The translations under genes were made by a program, and so were the position numbers. DNA of 5,884 nucleotides from an uncultured Porphyromonadaceae bacterium (GTDB lineage Bacteria > Bacteroidota > Bacteroidia > Bacteroidales > Muribaculaceae): assembly GCA_947176285.1 (NCBI GenBank), contig CAMWQF010000190.1, positions 1 to 5,884 of the forward strand. The letters are read 5' to 3'. Below, one piece after another: positions 4,049 through 5,884 of the stretch; the first letter of the stretch is position 1; each line of letters opens with the position of its first letter. The notes under the pieces are model-generated. The model was not told where the DNA came from. It searched no databases and saw nothing but the letters and a program-made list of their open reading frames with translations.

Positions 4049-5215
4049 TTAGGAAATTCCAAGGTCTTGCATTTTGCGATAGAGTGTACGCAATGAAATC
4101 TGCAGCTCCTCCGCTGCCATTTTCTTATTGCCGTCGTGCCGTGCTAGGGTTTCCTCTATCACTTTTTTCTCCGACCTGTCAAGTGGATTCCGGTCAAAGT
4201 TATCCTCCGGATGCTCCGCTGCCATCAGCGCTCTCACGGAAGGTATGCCCGAAGTTTGCCAGTCGTTATCTCCCGATTGCTCATCCATCCTCTGCTTAAG
4301 CCGATTGATGTCTTCTCGCAGCGACAATAGAGTCTGCCATATCATCTTCCTCTCCATGTCTGACCCGCTATCCGCAGTGCCTGCCAATATGGGAGTGGCT
4401 TGCGGAGTACGGTTGACGGGCAATGCATCCAGCATCTGATGCCGGGTGATCTCGCTCCCTGATTCAAAAAGAGCAAGTTGGTCGATCACATTCTTAAGTT
4501 GCCTTACATTGCCAGGCCAATTATAGAGCATCATGGCGCGCTTTGCATCCTCGCTGAAAGAAATTGGCTTAGTCATATACTTTTCAGCAAAATCCGATGC
4601 AAATTTCCTGGCAAGAAGCACTATATCCGATCCCCTCTCATTAAGTGGAGGCACTGATATCACGACCGTGGACAACCGGTAGTACAGATCCTCGCGAAAT
4701 CTCCCTTCCGCTACTGCTTTCAGCAAGTCGACATTGGTCGCCGCAACTATCCTGATGTCGGTGGTCTGCACCACGCTGCTTCCGACTTTTAGGAATTCTC
4801 CAGTCTCAAGCACTCGCAGCAAGCGAGCTTGCGTCGTCAACGGCAGTTCTGCCACTTCATCCAGGAATATAGTGCCGCCATCAGCCTCCTCAAAATACCC
4901 TTTTCGGGCTGATACGGCTCCTGTGAAAGATCCCTTTTCATGACCAAAAAGTTCACTGTCGATAGTTCCTTCCGGGATTGCACCGCAGTTAACGGCTATA
5001 TATTTCTTGTGTTTGCGTGTCCCAAACTGGTGTATGATTTTTGGAAAGAACTCTTTGCCTGAACCTGACGGACCGCTGATGAGCACCGACAAGTCGATAG
5101 GGGCAACCATCACTGCCCTTTTGATAGCCTCAATTAGAGCAGGAGAATCGCCAATTATCGACAAGCGTTGCTTGACACGCTGGATTTCTTCGGGTAAATC
5201 TGATTTAGTTGGCAT
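4049..5215 (-). CDS. Sigma-54-dependent enhancer-binding protein without sensor domain
   Basis: A 388-residue AAA+ transcriptional activator of the NtrC/PspF class. It uses ATP hydrolysis to open promoters held by sigma-54 RNA polymerase. Motifs in order: Walker A GPSGSGKE (48-55), the sigma-54 contact loop GSFTGA (95-100; canonical GAFTGA), Walker B GGTIFLDE (113-120), sensor I VAATN (157-161), arginine-finger region FREDLYYRLS (173-182), and sensor II WPGNVRQLKN (233-242). A Fis-type helix-turn-helix occupies about 345-388. Only about 20 residues precede the AAA+ domain, so there is no receiver, GAF or PAS domain; activity must be set by expression, a partner protein or constitutively. The ATG at 5215 leaves an 8-base gap to slyD; a TTG at 5233 would overlap slyD and is less likely. 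It is followed by lptE after 11 bases. Confidence 0.92.
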   Translation of the reverse strand: MPTKSDLPEEIQRVKQRLSIIGDSPALIEAIKRAVMVAPIDLSVLISGPSGSGKEFFPKIIHQFGTRKHKKYIAVNCGAIPEGTIDSELFGHEKGSFTGAVSARKGYFEEADGGTIFLDEVAELPLTTQARLLRVLETGEFLKVGSSVVQTTDIRIVAATNVDLLKAVAEGRFREDLYYRLSTVVISVPPLNERGSDIVLLARKFASDFAEKYMTKPISFSEDAKRAMMLYNWPGNVRQLKNVIDQLALFESGSEITRHQMLDALPVNRTPQATPILAGTADSGSDMERKMIWQTLLSLREDINRLKQRMDEQSGDNDWQTSGIPSVRALMAAEHPEDNFDRNPLDRSEKKVIEETLARHDGNKKMAAEELQISLRTLYRKMQDLGIS

Positions 5216-5223
5216 CTTGCATG

Positions 5224-5826
5224 TTAATGACAACCGCAGCCGTCGCCACAGCCACAGCCTGATTTTTCCTTATCATCTTTCGACCCGCAGCATCCATCTT
5301 CGCAATCGCCATGGTGAGAGCATCCGCAACCGCAAGCATGCTTCGGATGGAGCTCTTCTTCTGTGGCATCGCGCACTTCTTCTATTTGTCCTTCGAAGTC
5401 TACTGTCTTGCCTGCAAACGGATGATTGAAGTCCATCTCAATGATTTCCGGAGTGATCTTCACCACGCGTCCGCTGATGATGTCGCCGGTATTGGTCATC
5501 ATGTCGAGCACTGCTCCTTCTTTGACTTCCACAGCCATCTTGCCATCGCGCATGAATGCTTCTACAGGCACTTGCTGCACATATTCTTCATTCCTCTGTC
5601 CGAATGCAACTTCCGGAGGAAGTGTCACAGAGAATCGGTCGCCCTTGCCAAGACCCTTTATTGTGGCTACAAGCCCCGGAATCACTTCCTGGCTTACGCC
5701 ATACACCATCACGTCTGGTGCCGACGGCTTTGCCTCAAATAGGATTTCTCCGTTGTCAGCATCCTTTAATGTATATGAGAAGGCAACAAACTTACCGTCA
5801 TCGATTATTTCTTTTTTATCTTCCAT
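5224..5826 (-). CDS. slyD: SlyD-type FKBP peptidyl-prolyl isomerase with metal-binding tail
   Basis: A 200-residue cytoplasmic FKBP-type prolyl cis-trans isomerase and chaperone. The FKBP domain is split (about 11-75 and 131-153; IPGLVATIKGLGKGDRFSV, then NHPFAGKTVDF). The insert-in-flap chaperone domain lies about 76-130, starting after AFGQRNEEYVQQVP, as in SlyD. After VRDATEEEL comes a 40-residue tail with ten Cys and five His in clusters such as CGCGCSHH and GCC, ending GCGCH, the same last five residues as I recall for E. coli SlyD. That tail binds Ni, Zn and similar ions; here it is richer in Cys and poorer in His than the E. coli tail. It is the first visible gene of the minus-strand cluster. 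No promoter is visible in the 58 bases before it, so the operon may begin beyond the window edge. Confidence 0.93.
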   Translation of the reverse strand: MEDKKEIIDDGKFVAFSYTLKDADNGEILFEAKPSAPDVMVYGVSQEVIPGLVATIKGLGKGDRFSVTLPPEVAFGQRNEEYVQQVPVEAFMRDGKMAVEVKEGAVLDMMTNTGDIISGRVVKITPEIIEMDFNHPFAGKTVDFEGQIEEVRDATEEELHPKHACGCGCSHHGDCEDGCCGSKDDKEKSGCGCGDGCGCH

Positions 5827-5850
5827 TTTTTATCTTATTATTTTTTCATT

Positions 5851-5884
5851 CAATTAGTCTAATTGGTCTAATTGGTCTAATTGG
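5851..5884. repeat. 9-base tandem repeat upstream of slyD
   Basis: The unit TCTAATTGG is repeated three times without a mismatch (5858-5884) and runs to the edge of the window, so the true copy number is unknown. It is preceded by CAATTAG, which forms a perfect inverted repeat with the first unit: CAATTAG-T-CTAATTG (5851-5865). It lies 25 bases before the slyD start. It could be a variable-number repeat, an operator array or a dispersed intergenic repeat. Confidence 0.75.

Noticed and set aside
4195..4202. TAACTTTG on the minus strand as an internal promoter for lptE
   Set aside because: It matches the -7 box exactly, but no TTTG lies near 20 bases upstream and it is inside the coding sequence of the regulator, so chance is the simpler explanation.
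4049..5233. Longer regulator start at TTG 5233
   Set aside because: It would overlap the slyD end by 10 bases and adds six residues with no family support; the ATG at 5215 gives a clean 8-base gap.

Overview
The window looks like a chromosomal segment from the order Bacteroidales, most likely a Muribaculaceae-type gut bacterium (genus not resolvable). The reasons are: Bacteroidetes-style promoters (TTTG about 20 bases before TAnnTTTG), A/T-rich leaders without Shine-Dalgarno sites, a SecG and a LptE of Bacteroidetes type, and an LptE / small TPR-like protein / SecG gene order that I recall from that phylum. No phage, transposase, CRISPR array, rRNA or tRNA is visible.

Layout. Bases 1-335 hold no gene: there is a promoter-like box, a very strong hairpin with a T-tract, about 180 bases without recognisable content, an inverted repeat, and a well-formed promoter. 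This promoter drives a 66-residue Val/Glu/Ala-rich lipoprotein (336-536), which is followed by a terminator (591-632). Bases 633-768 are non-coding and carry three perfect short hairpins in a row (667-753). Then come two same-strand genes, a HAD-family phosphatase (769-1425) and ribF (1447-2367, bifunctional riboflavin kinase/FAD synthetase). A bidirectional terminator (2346-2389) separates them from a minus-strand cluster. That cluster reads right to left: a SlyD-type FKBP prolyl isomerase (5826-5224), a sigma-54 enhancer-binding protein without a sensor domain (5215-4049), LptE (4037-3504), an uncharacterised TPR-like protein (3501-2857) and SecG (2777-2403). Gaps inside it are 2 to 11 bases, except before secG, where a 79-base gap holds its own likely promoter and a leader hairpin.

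How the genes fit together. The plus-strand pair points to flavin cofactor synthesis: RibF makes FMN and FAD, and the HAD enzyme beside it is a candidate for a phosphatase step in the same pathway (inference). The minus-strand cluster mixes envelope assembly (LptE for LPS export, SecG for protein translocation), folding and metal handling (SlyD), and a PspF-like regulator. This suggests a regulated envelope-biogenesis operon, although no sigma-54 promoter was found in the window. Nothing here is a clearly new system. The items most worth a second look are the sensorless regulator inside the envelope operon, the triple-hairpin repeat, the terminator whose apical loop is the ribF stop codon, and the Ala/Pro-rich tail of SecG.
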